Shown: positions 47,895 through 57,802, numbered from the stretch's first letter. The stretch: 64,000 nt of DNA from Enterobacillus tribolii (GCF_003363015.1 NZ_QRAP01000007.1:62001-126000); one strand, 5' to 3'. The notes: generated by a model from the letters alone, not told the origin. Numbers and translations are program-made.

Positions 47895-48698
47895 ATGCGG
47901 ATACTGGTTGCGGTAAAAACGGTGGCGGATTTCGGCATGTTGGCGGAAAAGGATTGGACGCCCGGAGAGGCGTGGCGGGTTGACGTCAGTTTCGCCAAAA
48001 GCGTGCTGAACTGCTTTGATGAAAGCGCGGCCGAGCTGGCGTTAACGCTGGGCGAGGCGCAATTGACGGCGCTGACCGTCGGCGGTAGCCAGGCAGACTT
48101 CTACCTGAAGCAACTGCTGGCGCTGGGGTATCAGGATGTGGTGCGCATTGCTGCGCCGGAATGGGTGGATCTGCGATTTAATCCGCAGGCCATCGCCCGG
48201 CTGATCGCCGGCTATCACCGCCACGTAGCGCCGCAGGATGTGCTGTTGCTGGGAGAGCAAAGCCCGGAAGGGCATAACATGCAGACGGCTTTCCTGCTGG
48301 CGGAACATCTCGGCTGGCCTTGCCTGAGCGGGGTGACAGGCATTGAGGATGCCGGCGACGGGATGTTGCGCGTTACCCGGCTGGCCGCAGGGCGCATTCA
48401 GCATGTTACCGTGCGCCCGCCGTTGGTGCTGGCGGTAGGGAATGCCGCCGGCGCGGGCGTATTGAGGGTTCCGACGCTGAAACAAAAGCTGGCGGCAGGG
48501 CAAAAGGGCATCACGGCCTGTACGCCGGAAATGCTGCAATTGAGTTGGGATACGCTGGCCGGAGAAGGCGCGGCGCAACTGCGGCATTTGGCGCGTCGCC
48601 GCAGCCAGCGTGCGGGAATACGGATTGAAGGCGCGGATGCGCAGGAGAAAGCGTGCCGCCTGTATCACGAACACCTGAAGGAGCGGCTGGGAAGATGA
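47895..48698 (+). CDS. ygcR: YgcR, electron transfer flavoprotein beta subunit
   Basis: 267 residues, EtfB/FixA family. MRILVAVKTVADFGM at the start and the DVLLLGEQSPEGHNMQTAFLLAEHLGWP segment (in part) are characteristic; the latter binds AMP/FAD phosphate in EtfB. With YgcQ it would form a heterodimeric ETF accepting electrons from YgcU or another dehydrogenase. ATG 47895 follows GGGAG. It overlaps ygcQ by 4 bases (ATGA). Confidence 0.85.
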   Translation: MRILVAVKTVADFGMLAEKDWTPGEAWRVDVSFAKSVLNCFDESAAELALTLGEAQLTALTVGGSQADFYLKQLLALGYQDVVRIAAPEWVDLRFNPQAIARLIAGYHRHVAPQDVLLLGEQSPEGHNMQTAFLLAEHLGWPCLSGVTGIEDAGDGMLRVTRLAAGRIQHVTVRPPLVLAVGNAAGAGVLRVPTLKQKLAAGQKGITACTPEMLQLSWDTLAGEGAAQLRHLARRRSQRAGIRIEGADAQEKACRLYHEHLKERLGR

Positions 48699-49645
48699 AC
48701 GTCACGTTGATACTGGACGCAGCAGCGCCCTCATTTTTAACCCAGGCGCAGGATCTGCGCGCTTTTCTGCGCGCCGGCGATATCGGCGCGGAAAGCTGTG
48801 CGCTGTGGCTGTTTTTCCGTACGCAGAAACCTGGGCGGCTTCCCGCCTTTGATCTGCCTGTCCGGCAGGTAATTTGGCTGCGCTTGCCCGATGAACCGGA
48901 CGTTGCGGAACAGCGGCTGGTATTACTGGAACAGGCCTGGCAGGCGGACCCTGCGCAACTGTTGTTGTTTACCGATCGCGCCGCCGGGGCTGAACTGGCT
49001 GCGCGGCTGGCTTACCGCCTGAACGGCAGCGCCTGTGCGGGCGTGGAGCGGGGGCGCGTTTCGGCGCAGGTGTGTGAAGCGGATAAAACGGTATATGCCA
49101 ACAACATGGACGCGACGTTGGCGCCGGGGCCGGCCCCGTGGTGTTTGTCCGTGATGCGGACCGGCGGCGGCAGCGTGGCGGTTTCCTCCCACGATGCGCC
49201 GCAGTGGGAAATTTCGCTGACGGAACCCCGTCCGGGCTGGCTGGTGGCGATCGATGAAGAAGCGCCGCAGACGGAGAATGCGCTGTTACGGGCCGACAGA
49301 GTGCTGGCGATCGGGCAGGGCGTCGGTAGCGCGGAAAGCCTGCAACATCTGCAACCGCTGGCCGAACGGCTGCGTGCCGAAATCGGCGTCAGCCGCCCGG
49401 TGGCGATGAATCATTGGTGCGGCATGGAAAAGATGCTGGGGATGTCCGGCGCGGTGGTCGCGCCGGAAATCTGCATCGTTGCCGGGGCTTCCGGCGCGGC
49501 GGCGTTTGAGGAAGGCATCCGCCGCAGCCGGTTTATCGTGGCGATAAACCGCGATCCGGAGGCCGCCGTTTTTGCCGGGGCCGACGTCAGCATCGTCGAT
49601 GATATGCATGCGGTGCTTGACGGGCTGGCGCAATACCTGGAGTGA
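48695..49645 (+). CDS. ygcQ: YgcQ, electron transfer flavoprotein alpha subunit
   Basis: 316 residues, EtfA/FixB family. The C-terminal FAD-binding domain is clear: GVSRPVAMNHWCGMEKMLG, then GAVVAPEICIVAGASGAAAF and FIVAINRDPEAAVFAGADV. The N-terminal half is less conserved. It overlaps ygcR (ATGA) and so is translationally coupled. The ETF probably hands electrons to the YgcN/YgcO quinone-linked branch, as FixAB-FixCX do. Confidence 0.86.
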   Translation: MNVTLILDAAAPSFLTQAQDLRAFLRAGDIGAESCALWLFFRTQKPGRLPAFDLPVRQVIWLRLPDEPDVAEQRLVLLEQAWQADPAQLLLFTDRAAGAELAARLAYRLNGSACAGVERGRVSAQVCEADKTVYANNMDATLAPGPAPWCLSVMRTGGGSVAVSSHDAPQWEISLTEPRPGWLVAIDEEAPQTENALLRADRVLAIGQGVGSAESLQHLQPLAERLRAEIGVSRPVAMNHWCGMEKMLGMSGAVVAPEICIVAGASGAAAFEEGIRRSRFIVAINRDPEAAVFAGADVSIVDDMHAVLDGLAQYLE

Positions 49646-49667
49646 GGAGAAGGAGTCGCCCGGCGGC

Positions 49668-50240
49668 TCACTTCCCGGCTTTAAACGCCCAGACATCCCG
49701 GTTGGTCGTTGAAATCGCAATGGCCCCGGCCTTCAGCGCCGCTGCCGCATCTTCATGGTCGCACACCAGCCCGCCGGCGATAATCGGCAAGTCGACTTTC
49801 TCCGCAACCCATCCCAGCACCTTTGGCATACAGCCCGGCAAAATTTCAATGCAGTCGGGCGCAGACTGCGCCGCCTGTTTTCCCACGTTATGAAAAGAGA
49901 TGGAGTCGAGTAAAAACATGCGGTGAATGCAGTAGAACCCCTGTGCCTTCGCCGCTTTCACCATTGATGCCTTAGTGCTGATGATACCGTCGGCAGCGGT
50001 GACGATCTTGAGGAAGTTGATGACGATTTCTTTGTTGGACGTGCCGTCCAGCAGGTCAACATGAATGAAGGCATACTTCTCCGCCTTTTTGATGCGTTGC
50101 ACAATAGTGCCGATGTTGCAGATGTTGCCGTATAGCACAGAGATGATTTTGCAGTCGGATTGCAGGGCGGCGTCAAGGCTCTCAGTGTCTTTCACCGCGG
50201 CGATAATCGGGTGTTGGGCCAATATTTGATTAAGGGACAA
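49668..50240 (-). CDS. ygcP: YgcP, GlpP-family antiterminator-like regulator
   Basis: 190 residues, GlpP family (glycerol-3-phosphate-responsive antiterminator of Gram-positive glp genes). Seen: IAAVKDTESLDAALQSDCKIISVLYGNI, the HVDLLDGTSNKEIVINFL segment (both in part), and the phosphate-binding-like PIIAGGLVCDHEDAAAALKAGA near the C-terminus. GlpP binds leader RNA and stops a terminator from forming. Two nearly identical leader terminators precede yqcE and ygcW, so YgcP is the natural candidate to control them. Its ligand is unknown. Confidence 0.86.
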   Translation of the reverse strand: MSLNQILAQHPIIAAVKDTESLDAALQSDCKIISVLYGNICNIGTIVQRIKKAEKYAFIHVDLLDGTSNKEIVINFLKIVTAADGIISTKASMVKAAKAQGFYCIHRMFLLDSISFHNVGKQAAQSAPDCIEILPGCMPKVLGWVAEKVDLPIIAGGLVCDHEDAAAALKAGAIAISTTNRDVWAFKAGK

Positions 50241-50288
50241 AGGTAATCTCCGTTTAGTGTTTTTTTATCGTCGTTAAGGTTTGTCTCG

Positions 50289-50576
50289 TTAGCCGAAGCG
50301 GAATTCCACGCCGCAACCGGCTTCGGGGTAACGCCATGAGGCGATGACCGTGCCTTCGCCGAGCAGACGACAGGCGCCGCATTCCAGGCAGCCGTGAAAC
50401 TCCGCGTGCAGGCTGCCGTCCTCATCCAGCCGGTACAATCCCGCCGGGCAGGCGCCGACCAGCGCCAGCAGGCGCTCGTGATCCGGATGCCCGGCGTTCA
50501 GGCGGATATGCGGCTCTCCCTGAGTGATAACGTAATGATTTTTGCTGAGTTTACTTTCTGTAGATGTGGATGTCAT
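50289..50576 (-). CDS. ygcO: YgcO, FixX-like ferredoxin
   Basis: 95 residues. Cys43 (GACPAGLY) with Cys63, Cys66 and Cys69 (GCLECGACR) fit one 4Fe-4S cluster as in FixX; Cys88 is extra. It would carry electrons to or from YgcN. The ATG (50576) overlaps the end of ygcN by 4 bases (ATGA), so the two are coupled; an earlier in-frame ATG inside ygcN is not used. Confidence 0.84.
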   Translation of the reverse strand: MTSTSTESKLSKNHYVITQGEPHIRLNAGHPDHERLLALVGACPAGLYRLDEDGSLHAEFHGCLECGACRLLGEGTVIASWRYPEAGCGVEFRFG

Positions 50577-51859
50577 AGGCTGCGCAGCCCCCGGATGACG
50601 TCGTTGAACAGGTTGCGCCATCCTGCCTGACGGGCATGGCGCCATAAAATCCGGCGCAGCGGCTGCGGCGCGTCGCCGTTTACCCGAAACAGGTCGCGGA
50701 GCAGGTCGTTGGTCAACTGTGGGTAGCGGCGGAAAAAGTGCGGCGAGGCAAGCAGGGTTTCCGGTAATCGCCGGTACTGACGTAAGACGGCGCCCAGCGC
50801 GCCCTGATGCAGCAGGTCCGTGTAGCCGCGTAATCCGGCGGCGCTGACGTCGTCATTGCTCAGCGCATCCATAACGGCCTGTGCCGCCGCTTGTGCGGAT
50901 AACACCGCCAGATCCATGCCGCGCACGGTGTGACCGGCGTTGACGCACAGGCGGGCCGCATCGCCGACGATCAGGTAGCCAGCCCCGGACGGCGCCGGCA
51001 TGCTGTCCAACCCGCCCTCAGGGATCAGGCGTGCGCCGTATTCCAGCAGTTCTCCGCCGCGCAGCAGCGGACGTACGGCGGGGTGGCGCTTGAAATTCTC
51101 CAGCATGGCGGGCAGGTTTCGCGCGTTTGCATTGAAAGCGGCGAGGTTGCAGACGACGCCGAGGGACAGCGTGTCGCGGTTGGTATACAGAAAACCGCCG
51201 CCGACTTCGCCCGCGCTGGCATCGCCGGCGAACAGCCAGGCGGCGCCCTGGTTCTCCTCAAGGCCGAAACGATCTTCGATACATTGGCGGGGAAGGGATA
51301 TCACTTCCTTAACGCCGATAGCCATCGTGCGCGGCGCTGGTTTGGCGATCAGGCCGTGCTTTTCGCCCAGCAGCGTGTTGGCGCCCTCCGCCAGAATCAC
51401 CACCCGCGCCCGCAGTATGTCATCTCCGGTGCGGATGCCGCGCACGCACCCCTGTTCCGTCACTAACTCATCGACCCGGATGCCGCACAGGCATTGGGCG
51501 CCCGCGTGTTCCGCCTGCGCCATCAGCCAGGGATCGAAACGGGAGCGGAGGACGCTGTAGGAGGACGTACCGTCCGGCCCAGGGGCGTGGTGATAGTCAA
51601 GGGTGGCGGCGCTGTCTGCGTTCATCAGGGTGAGTTTTTCGCGCGTGATTTTGCGCTCAAGCGGGGCGTGCTCGCTGAATCCCGGCAGGATGGCTTCCAG
51701 CGCGTGGGCATACAGGCGTCCGCCGCTGAGGCTTTTGCCGCCCGGCGTCGCCGCGCGCTCCAGCAGCGCGACGTTCAGGCCCGCGCGCGCCAGCAGCAGG
51801 GCGCTGGCGCAACCGGCAAAACCGCCGCCGACTACGATGACGTCAAAATCGTCCTCCAT
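50573..51859 (-). CDS. ygcN: YgcN, FixC-like FAD oxidoreductase
   Basis: 428 residues, electron-transfer-flavoprotein:quinone oxidoreductase family. The Rossmann motif DVIVVGGGFAGCASALLLAR opens the protein; IVGDAARLCVNAGHTVRGMD and the C-terminal FRVNG segment are FixC-like. With YgcO it should move electrons from the YgcQR ETF to the quinone pool. The start is ATG 51859 behind GGGAGAAAGGGA; the frame upstream is open but not conserved. Leads the ygcN-ygcO pair. Confidence 0.86.
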   Translation of the reverse strand: MEDDFDVIVVGGGFAGCASALLLARAGLNVALLERAATPGGKSLSGGRLYAHALEAILPGFSEHAPLERKITREKLTLMNADSAATLDYHHAPGPDGTSSYSVLRSRFDPWLMAQAEHAGAQCLCGIRVDELVTEQGCVRGIRTGDDILRARVVILAEGANTLLGEKHGLIAKPAPRTMAIGVKEVISLPRQCIEDRFGLEENQGAAWLFAGDASAGEVGGGFLYTNRDTLSLGVVCNLAAFNANARNLPAMLENFKRHPAVRPLLRGGELLEYGARLIPEGGLDSMPAPSGAGYLIVGDAARLCVNAGHTVRGMDLAVLSAQAAAQAVMDALSNDDVSAAGLRGYTDLLHQGALGAVLRQYRRLPETLLASPHFFRRYPQLTNDLLRDLFRVNGDAPQPLRRILWRHARQAGWRNLFNDVIRGLRSL

Positions 51860-52187
51860 TCCCTTTCTCCCTCTGAACGTTACGCCGGACAGCATAGCAT
51901 CCGGTATCGTCAGTACCTTGATGCTACACGGTATTCTTCCTGTTTTATCCATAGAGAATAAATCTGTTTTACCCGGTCAGAGCGCGGAAAAATCTTATAG
52001 ACGCGAAGTCGGCCGTCGCGCACAGTAATCTAAAGAAGCGTATAGATGGCCGCTTCAGGGTTTATTCTTAGAATTAAAGCCGTTAAGGTTATATAACTAT
52101 TAATAATGATACCGATATCGACGTTTTCCGACGCTTTTTGACATGCGCCGGACAAACGCGATATCTGAACGGATACGCTGGCGACAT
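51860..52187. other. intergenic region, ygcN to dacC
   Basis: 328 bp between divergent genes, with AT-rich stretches at 51945-51965 and 52050-52130 that probably hold the promoters. No copy of the ygc leader hairpin was found here, so ygcNO seems outside the proposed attenuation. Confidence 0.5.
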
Positions 52188-53384
52188 ATGAAAAAGAACG
52201 CACTCTCATCCCTGATTAAAACACTCACGTTAGGCGCCGGGCTTACCCTGGTCGCGGTGCCTGTCCTTCAGGCCGCGGAAGCTCCCGCGGCGCCGGAAAT
52301 CAACGCTAAAGCCTGGGTCCTGATGGACTACGACAGCGGCAAAATCCTGACCGAGTCGAACGCCGACGCCCGTCTTGATCCCGCCAGCCTGACCAAAATC
52401 ATGGCCAGCTACGTGATTGGTCAGTCAATCAAGAGCGGTAAAATTACGCCCAACGATATGGTCGTGGTCGGGAAGGACGCCTGGGCAACGGGAAACCCGG
52501 TGCTGCGCGGCTCCTCGCTGATGTTTTTGAAACCGGGCGATCGGGTGCCGGTTTCCGAGCTGAACAAAGGCATGGTCATTCAGTCGGGGAATGATGCCAG
52601 CATCGCGCTGGCGGATTACGTGGCGGGCAGTCAGGACGCCTTCGTTAACCTGATGAACAAGTACGTGGCGGCCTGGGGGCTGAAAAACACCACGTTCAAA
52701 ACGGTACACGGCCTGGATTCCGCCGGGCAGTACAGCTCCGCGCGTGATATGGCGCTGATTAGCCAGAGGCTGATTGCCGACACGCCGGAAGAGTACGCGA
52801 TCCATAAAGAGAAAGAATTTACGTTCAACAAGATCCGCCAGGTGAACCGTAACCGCCTGCTGTGGGATACCAGCCTGAACGTGGACGGCATTAAAACCGG
52901 TTATACCAACGGCGCCGGGCATAACCTGGTGGCGTCTGCGACGGACGGCCCGATGCGCCTGATTTCCGTGGTGCTGGGCGCGCCGTCTGACCGTATCCGC
53001 TTTGATGAGAGCAAGAAGCTGTTGACCTGGGGTTTTCGTTTTTATGAGACGGTGACGCCGGTGAAGGCGGGGCAGCCGTTCGTCACGCAAAAGGTCTGGT
53101 TCGGCGATGAGAATGAGATCGCGCTGGGCATGGATAAAAATGCCAGCATCACCATCCCGCGTGGGCAGATGAAGAACCTGAAAGCCAGCTATAACCTGAG
53201 CCAGAAGGTGCTGGAAGCGCCGCTGAGCAAAGGCCAGGTGGTTGGCACCATCGATTTTCAGCTTGATGGCAAAACGATAGATCAGAAGCCGCTGGTTGTA
53301 CTGGCGGATGTGCAGGAAGCCGGCTTCTTCGGCCGGATCTGGGATTTCATTTTACTGAAGATTAATCAGCTGTTCGGCCTGTGA
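52188..53384 (+). CDS. dacC: D-alanyl-D-alanine carboxypeptidase DacC (PBP6)
   Basis: 398 residues, periplasmic, membrane-anchored. Signal peptide of about 30 residues; catalytic SxxK (Ser67-Lys70, SLTK), SGN at 133-135 and KTG at 236-238; C-terminal beta domain and an amphipathic anchor ([18 protein letters not shown]). It trims the terminal D-Ala from pentapeptides. The anchor and the middle resemble E. coli DacC more than DacA or DacD, and deoR-ybjG, its E. coli neighbours, lie nearby. ATG 52188 is chosen over the upstream one at 52143. Confidence 0.88.
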   Translation: MKKNALSSLIKTLTLGAGLTLVAVPVLQAAEAPAAPEINAKAWVLMDYDSGKILTESNADARLDPASLTKIMASYVIGQSIKSGKITPNDMVVVGKDAWATGNPVLRGSSLMFLKPGDRVPVSELNKGMVIQSGNDASIALADYVAGSQDAFVNLMNKYVAAWGLKNTTFKTVHGLDSAGQYSSARDMALISQRLIADTPEEYAIHKEKEFTFNKIRQVNRNRLLWDTSLNVDGIKTGYTNGAGHNLVASATDGPMRLISVVLGAPSDRIRFDESKKLLTWGFRFYETVTPVKAGQPFVTQKVWFGDENEIALGMDKNASITIPRGQMKNLKASYNLSQKVLEAPLSKGQVVGTIDFQLDGKTIDQKPLVVLADVQEAGFFGRIWDFILLKINQLFGL

Positions 53385-53396
53385 TCGGACGGCGAT

Positions 53397-53434
53397 AAAA
53401 AAGCCTGCCGGGCGTTAACCCGGCAGGCTTTTTT
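53397..53434. terminator. bidirectional terminator, dacC and sdaB
   Basis: A perfect 16-bp stem including flanking A/T runs (AAAAAAGCCTGCCGGG and its complement) with a 6-nt loop, 13 nt after dacC and 18 nt after sdaB. Confidence 0.93.
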
Positions 53435-53452
53435 GATCCGCGCCTTACGGCA

Positions 53453-54820
53453 TCAGCCGCAGCTCAGTACCTTGATAGCCAAACCGCCGCGTGAGGTTTC
53501 GCGGTATTTGGCATTCATGTCCTTGCCCGTTTCGTACATGGTTTCGATCACTTTATCCAGTGAAACGCGCGGGTCTGACGTGCGGCGCAGCGCCATGCGG
53601 GCGGCGTTGATCGCTTTCACGGCAGAGATGGCGTTACGCTCGATGCATGGCACCTGCACCTGGCCGGCGACCGGGTCGCAGGTCAGGCCCAGGTTATGTT
53701 CCATCGCGATTTCCGCTGCCATGCAGACGTGATCCGGGCTGCCGCCCAGCAGCTCCGTCAGCCCGGCCGCCGCCATGGAGCAGGCGACGCCGACTTCACC
53801 CTGGCAGCCGACTTCCGCGCCGGAAATGGAGGCGTTCATTTTGTACAGCGCGCCAATCACGCCGGAGGCCAGGAAATAGCGTGAATAGGAGTTGGTGTTC
53901 ACTTCGCGGATGAACTTATCGTAGTACGCCAGCACCGCAGGGATGATGCCGCAGGCGCCGTTGGTCGGCGCAGTGACGACACGGCCGCCGGCGGCGTTTT
54001 CCTCGCTCACCGCCAGGGCGAACATGTTGATCCAGTCCACCACGTTCATCGGATCGGAAGTGACTTTGTCGCCGCTGACCAACTGACGGCGCAGGGCGGC
54101 CGCGCGGCGCGGCACCCGCATCGGGCCGGGCAGCAAGCCTTCCGTATTCATGCCGCGCTCGATGCCGGAACGCATGACGTCCCAAACGCGGGAGAAGTGG
54201 CCTTCGATTTCCTGGCGGCTGCGCAGAGCCAGCTCGTTTTGCATCACCAGGCCGGAGAGGGAAAGTCCGCTCTCTTTACAGTGGCGCTGCAGGTCGGCGG
54301 CGCTGTTAAACGGGTAGGGCACACTGACGCTCTGCGCGTCCTGCTTGCCGAAGTTTTCCTCGTCGACGATAAAACCGCCGCCGATGGAGTAATAGGTTTT
54401 GCTGTACAGCACGTTGTTGCCGGCCAGCGCGGTAATGCGCATGCCGTTTTCGTGCAGCGACAGGTTTTCATCGTGGAAATTCATGCTGGTCGCCAGCGGG
54501 AAGTCCACTTCGTGGTTGCCGCCGGCCATCGGCAGGCGACCGCGCTGCTCGACGTCGTTTACGAAGCCCGGAATGGCGTCGATGTCCACGCTGTCAGGCA
54601 GGTTTCCGGCCAGGCCCATGATGATGGCGATGTCGGTATGGTGGCCTTTCCCGGTCAGGGAAAGCGAGCCGTATACATCGACCACGATCCGGGTGATGTC
54701 GGACAGAATACACTGCGCAATCAGGTCGTCAGCGAACTGTTTGCCGGCTTTCATCGGACCCACGGTGTGGGAGCTGGAAGGGCCGATACCAATCTTATAA
54801 ATATCGAATACGCTAACCAT
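53453..54820 (-). CDS. sdaB: L-serine dehydratase SdaB
   Basis: 455 residues, 4Fe-4S enzyme that deaminates L-serine to pyruvate. N-terminal beta domain ([21 protein letters not shown] in part, with the SSSHT motif) and C-terminal alpha domain with cluster cysteines ([33 protein letters not shown]). Placed behind the sdaC transporter on the minus strand, which favours SdaB over SdaA. A strong hairpin terminator lies in the 87-nt sdaC-sdaB gap. Confidence 0.9.
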   Translation of the reverse strand: MVSVFDIYKIGIGPSSSHTVGPMKAGKQFADDLIAQCILSDITRIVVDVYGSLSLTGKGHHTDIAIIMGLAGNLPDSVDIDAIPGFVNDVEQRGRLPMAGGNHEVDFPLATSMNFHDENLSLHENGMRITALAGNNVLYSKTYYSIGGGFIVDEENFGKQDAQSVSVPYPFNSAADLQRHCKESGLSLSGLVMQNELALRSRQEIEGHFSRVWDVMRSGIERGMNTEGLLPGPMRVPRRAAALRRQLVSGDKVTSDPMNVVDWINMFALAVSEENAAGGRVVTAPTNGACGIIPAVLAYYDKFIREVNTNSYSRYFLASGVIGALYKMNASISGAEVGCQGEVGVACSMAAAGLTELLGGSPDHVCMAAEIAMEHNLGLTCDPVAGQVQVPCIERNAISAVKAINAARMALRRTSDPRVSLDKVIETMYETGKDMNAKYRETSRGGLAIKVLSCG

Positions 54821-54872
54821 TATTGACTCCGTACTTATTCCAGAGAAGAACCGGCGTGTGGCCAGGGCTTAG

Positions 54873-54897
54873 AAAAAAGCCGGCGGGGTGCGCCGGC
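54873..54897 (-). terminator. intercistronic terminator between sdaC and sdaB
   Basis: GCCGGC/GCCGGC with a 7-nt loop, followed on the minus strand by six T residues. It would cut transcription after sdaC, so sdaB depends on readthrough or on its own promoter. Confidence 0.7.
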
Positions 54898-54907
54898 CTG
54901 AAAACAA

Positions 54908-56203
54908 TTAACCGAACAACGTGTACAGGATGGCCGAGATGGCGATCAGGCCCATGACAACAACGAAGACGTTGCTGATGTGGCCGCTGTATTTGCGCAT
55001 GGCCGGTACTTTATGAATCGCGTACATCGGCATCAGGAACAGGATTGTGGCGATAACCGGGCCGCCCAGGGTTTCAATCATACCCAGGATAGACGGGTTC
55101 AGGGTTGCGACGATCCAGGTGGTCACCAGCATGAACAGCGCGGTGATTTTGTTCAGTTTGCCGATTTCGATGGACTTGCCGCGGCCGCGCAGTGATTTGA
55201 TCACCAGACCGTTGAAGCCTTCACGGGCGCCCAGGTAGTGGCCCAGGAACGATTTGGTGATGGCGACGAAGGCGATTAACGGCGCGACCAGCGCCAGAAC
55301 CGGCGTATTAAAGTGGTTAGCCAGGTAAGACAGAATGGAAATGTTCTGTGCCTTGGCTTCCGCCAGATCTGCCGGAGAGAGGCTCAGCGCGCAGCTGAAC
55401 ACGAAGAACATCACGGTCAGCACCATCATGATGTGCGCATAGGCCAGGATTTTGGAACACTTCTTCTCGGCCAGTTCATCACCGTACTCTTCGCGTTTGG
55501 CAACGGCGAAAGCGGAGATGATCGGGGAGTGGTTGAAGGAGAACACCATAACCGGAATGGCCAGCCACAGGGTCATCCACAGGCCGCTGCCGGAGGCAGA
55601 GCTGGCGATGGCGGCGGAGTCGAAAATCGCACCATTCCAGTTCGGGATCAGGTACAGGGCCAGCAGCATCAGCACTGCGACGAACGGGTAAACCAGGATG
55701 CTCATTACCTTAACGATCAGATGCTCGCCGAAACGCACGATAGTCATCAGGCCGAGGATCAGGATCAGCGAGAGCAGGGCGCGCGGCGGCGATGCCAGGC
55801 CCATCTGGTGGGTGATGAAGCTGTCGACGGTATTGGTGATCGCCACGCTGTAAACCAGCAGGATCGGATAGATGGCGAAGAAGTACAGCAGGGTAATGAT
55901 TTTACCCGCGCCGACGCCGAAATGCTCTTCCACGACTTCGGTAATATCTTCACCCGGATTTTTCCCCGACAGCACGAAGCGGGTCAGACCGCGGTGCGCA
56001 AAAAAGGTCATGGGGAATGCGATGATAGCCATGATGATCATGGGGATCAGGCCGCCAACGCCCGCATTGATCGGTAAGAACAATACGCCGGCGCCGATGG
56101 CAGTGCCATACAGTCCCAGCATCCACATGGTGTCTGACTTACGCCAGCGGGTTGCCGGCACGGAAGCCGTTGAAGCGATGGTACCTGCTTGGGTGGTGTC
56201 CAT
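54908..56203 (-). CDS. sdaC: serine/proton symporter SdaC
   Basis: 431 residues, 11 predicted helices, HAAAP family. The opening TMWMLGLYGTAIGAGVLFLP and the GLTRFVLSGKNPGEDITEVVEEHFG segment (in part) match E. coli SdaC. It imports L-serine with H+, feeding SdaB. AGGAG lies just before the ATG. In E. coli sdaCB lies near fuc genes; here it sits between dacC and deoR. Confidence 0.93.
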   Translation of the reverse strand: MDTTQAGTIASTASVPATRWRKSDTMWMLGLYGTAIGAGVLFLPINAGVGGLIPMIIMAIIAFPMTFFAHRGLTRFVLSGKNPGEDITEVVEEHFGVGAGKIITLLYFFAIYPILLVYSVAITNTVDSFITHQMGLASPPRALLSLILILGLMTIVRFGEHLIVKVMSILVYPFVAVLMLLALYLIPNWNGAIFDSAAIASSASGSGLWMTLWLAIPVMVFSFNHSPIISAFAVAKREEYGDELAEKKCSKILAYAHIMMVLTVMFFVFSCALSLSPADLAEAKAQNISILSYLANHFNTPVLALVAPLIAFVAITKSFLGHYLGAREGFNGLVIKSLRGRGKSIEIGKLNKITALFMLVTTWIVATLNPSILGMIETLGGPVIATILFLMPMYAIHKVPAMRKYSGHISNVFVVVMGLIAISAILYTLFG

Positions 56204-57037
56204 AGGTGTCTCCTAAAAGCGAACACGATAGATAAGCGGATGCGTTAACCTGAATTGTGTTGTTATAGCCGCCAGGCTAAAAATGACATCCGCAGAGCTA
56301 AATAAACTGAGTTTGTGCACTGAAAATAGCGTTTGCCTGCGATATCCCGGCAAACAAAAAAACGCCGCTCCGCCTGTACGCAACGGTAAGGCCGAAGAGG
56401 TTTCTATTCACAACGGATTATTCATAACGGATGTTTTCATAATATTCGGTTACCACATTTTTCGCCGTGGAATATAGTTTTTTACAGATAAAACGTCCGT
56501 GATCTTGCTCGCAATTGCGATGATGACTTGGTTTTACCGTTGAAAAGCCGAAGTTTTGCGCGAGAAACAGCACAATGCCGCAACATCGGAGCGCCTGTTA
56601 TTTAACACAGGGCGGGGAAAGAGTAAAAAATTATTTCATTGTTATAAAGAAATAGATTTGTTTATCATTTTAGTAACGTTATGGTTGGACAGGATTATCA
56701 AAAAAAGATGGAGATAAAATCCATTAATTTCATGTGGTTAAATTTATTTCTTGCCGGAATGAAATTCTTTTCCAGATATTTAAAATGGCGCAAAAATAAC
56801 CCTGCATAAGATATGCAATTAGAGAAATAAGAATAAAAGAGGGCAGCGTTCATTTTTACAACATTATATAGAACGTGGCTGGTCATTAAGTATGATGAAT
56901 TAACGTTATGACACTGAAGAAAATAACGGCAGAGCAAAAGACGAATGGTAATAAAACGCTTAAATAACGTGCGTTTTATTCACGGCGGACGGCGTGCCGG
57001 GGTAAAACGCCCGGCAACGGGCATTCTGCCGCGCAGA
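56204..57037. other. intergenic region, sdaC to deoR
   Basis: 834 bp, the longest gene-free stretch, strongly AT-rich from about 56600 to 56980. It holds the sdaC promoter and, at 56950-56980, an AATAAAACGC/GCGTTTTATT hairpin that may terminate deoR, then a GCCGGG/CCCGGC repeat near 57000. Short frames on both strands (for example 56698-56937, minus) lack ribosome sites and family similarity. Nothing else was identified. Confidence 0.45.
56950..56980 (-). terminator. possible deoR terminator
   Basis: Inverted repeat AATAAAACGC / GCGTTTTATT with an 11-nt loop, 57 nt beyond the deoR stop; U-rich on the minus side. Confidence 0.45.
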
Positions 57038-57802
57038 CTAACTCAATATATCAATGCCTTTTGCGCTAAGGTGTTGCTTTAGCTCGCCTTCCGGCGCCTG
57101 GTCGGTAATCAGGACGGAGAAATGATCCAGCGGCGCAATCCAGGCCGGCCTGATCTCGCCAAACTTACTGGCGTCAGCAACCAGCACCGAGCGGCGGGCC
57201 TGGGAGATGGCTTTCTGCTTAACAGCAATTTCATCCAGGTTATAGCAGGTCGCTCCCTGACGAATGGTGATGCCCGCAGCGGAGATAAAGGCCAGCGTAG
57301 GGCAGATGTTGTGCAGTTCGCTGGTGGCGCCGTTCGGCACAAAAATGGCGCTGTCCGGGTTGAATGAGCCGCCGCACAAGATCACGTGGCAGTTGGGCTT
57401 GTTGCGCAGAGCCATAAAGGTGTTGAGCGAATAGCATACGGCGGTAAAGCTGAGCGCGTCGTCCAGCTCGTCGATAATAAAGGGAACGGTGGTGCCGCAG
57501 TCAAAAAACACCACGTCGTCCGGCGCGATCAGGCTGGACGCCAGCGCGCCGATGTGGCGTTTCTCCCTGACCCGCTTTTCCTGCTGATCGGAAATGAAAT
57601 AACGCACGCTCTGATTGATTTTAGGATCGAGCACCACGTACCCGCCCAGCAAGACCACGTCGCATGGCTGGGCGGCGAGATCGCGGCGGATAGTCATTTC
57701 GGAAACCCGGAGCAATTCGGCAGCGTCTTTCAGGTGGAGTTTGTCGGTGCGACGTAAGGCCTGTGCCAGACGGTTGATACGATCGGAACGCCGGGTTTCC
57801 AT
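57038..57802 (-). CDS. deoR: DeoR, deoxyribonucleoside operon repressor
   Basis: 254 residues. N-terminal winged helix (METRRSDRINRLAQALRRTD, then LLRVSEMTIRRDL) and a C-terminal sugar-phosphate sensor with VFFDCGTTVPFIIDEL. E. coli DeoR represses deoCABD and releases on deoxyribose 5-phosphate. The start is ATG 57802 (METRR); an upstream ATG at 57901 adds 33 non-conserved residues. Adjacent to ybjG, as in E. coli. Confidence 0.9.
   Translation of the reverse strand: METRRSDRINRLAQALRRTDKLHLKDAAELLRVSEMTIRRDLAAQPCDVVLLGGYVVLDPKINQSVRYFISDQQEKRVREKRHIGALASSLIAPDDVVFFDCGTTVPFIIDELDDALSFTAVCYSLNTFMALRNKPNCHVILCGGSFNPDSAIFVPNGATSELHNICPTLAFISAAGITIRQGATCYNLDEIAVKQKAISQARRSVLVADASKFGEIRPAWIAPLDHFSVLITDQAPEGELKQHLSAKGIDILS

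Noticed and set aside
56340-56370. terminator with arms GTTTGCC/GGCAAAC next to a run of A residues
   Set aside because: On neither strand does a U-tract follow the stem in the right order.
56698-56937. 79-codon minus-strand frame in the sdaC-deoR gap
   Set aside because: AT-rich by chance, no ribosome site, no similarity seen.
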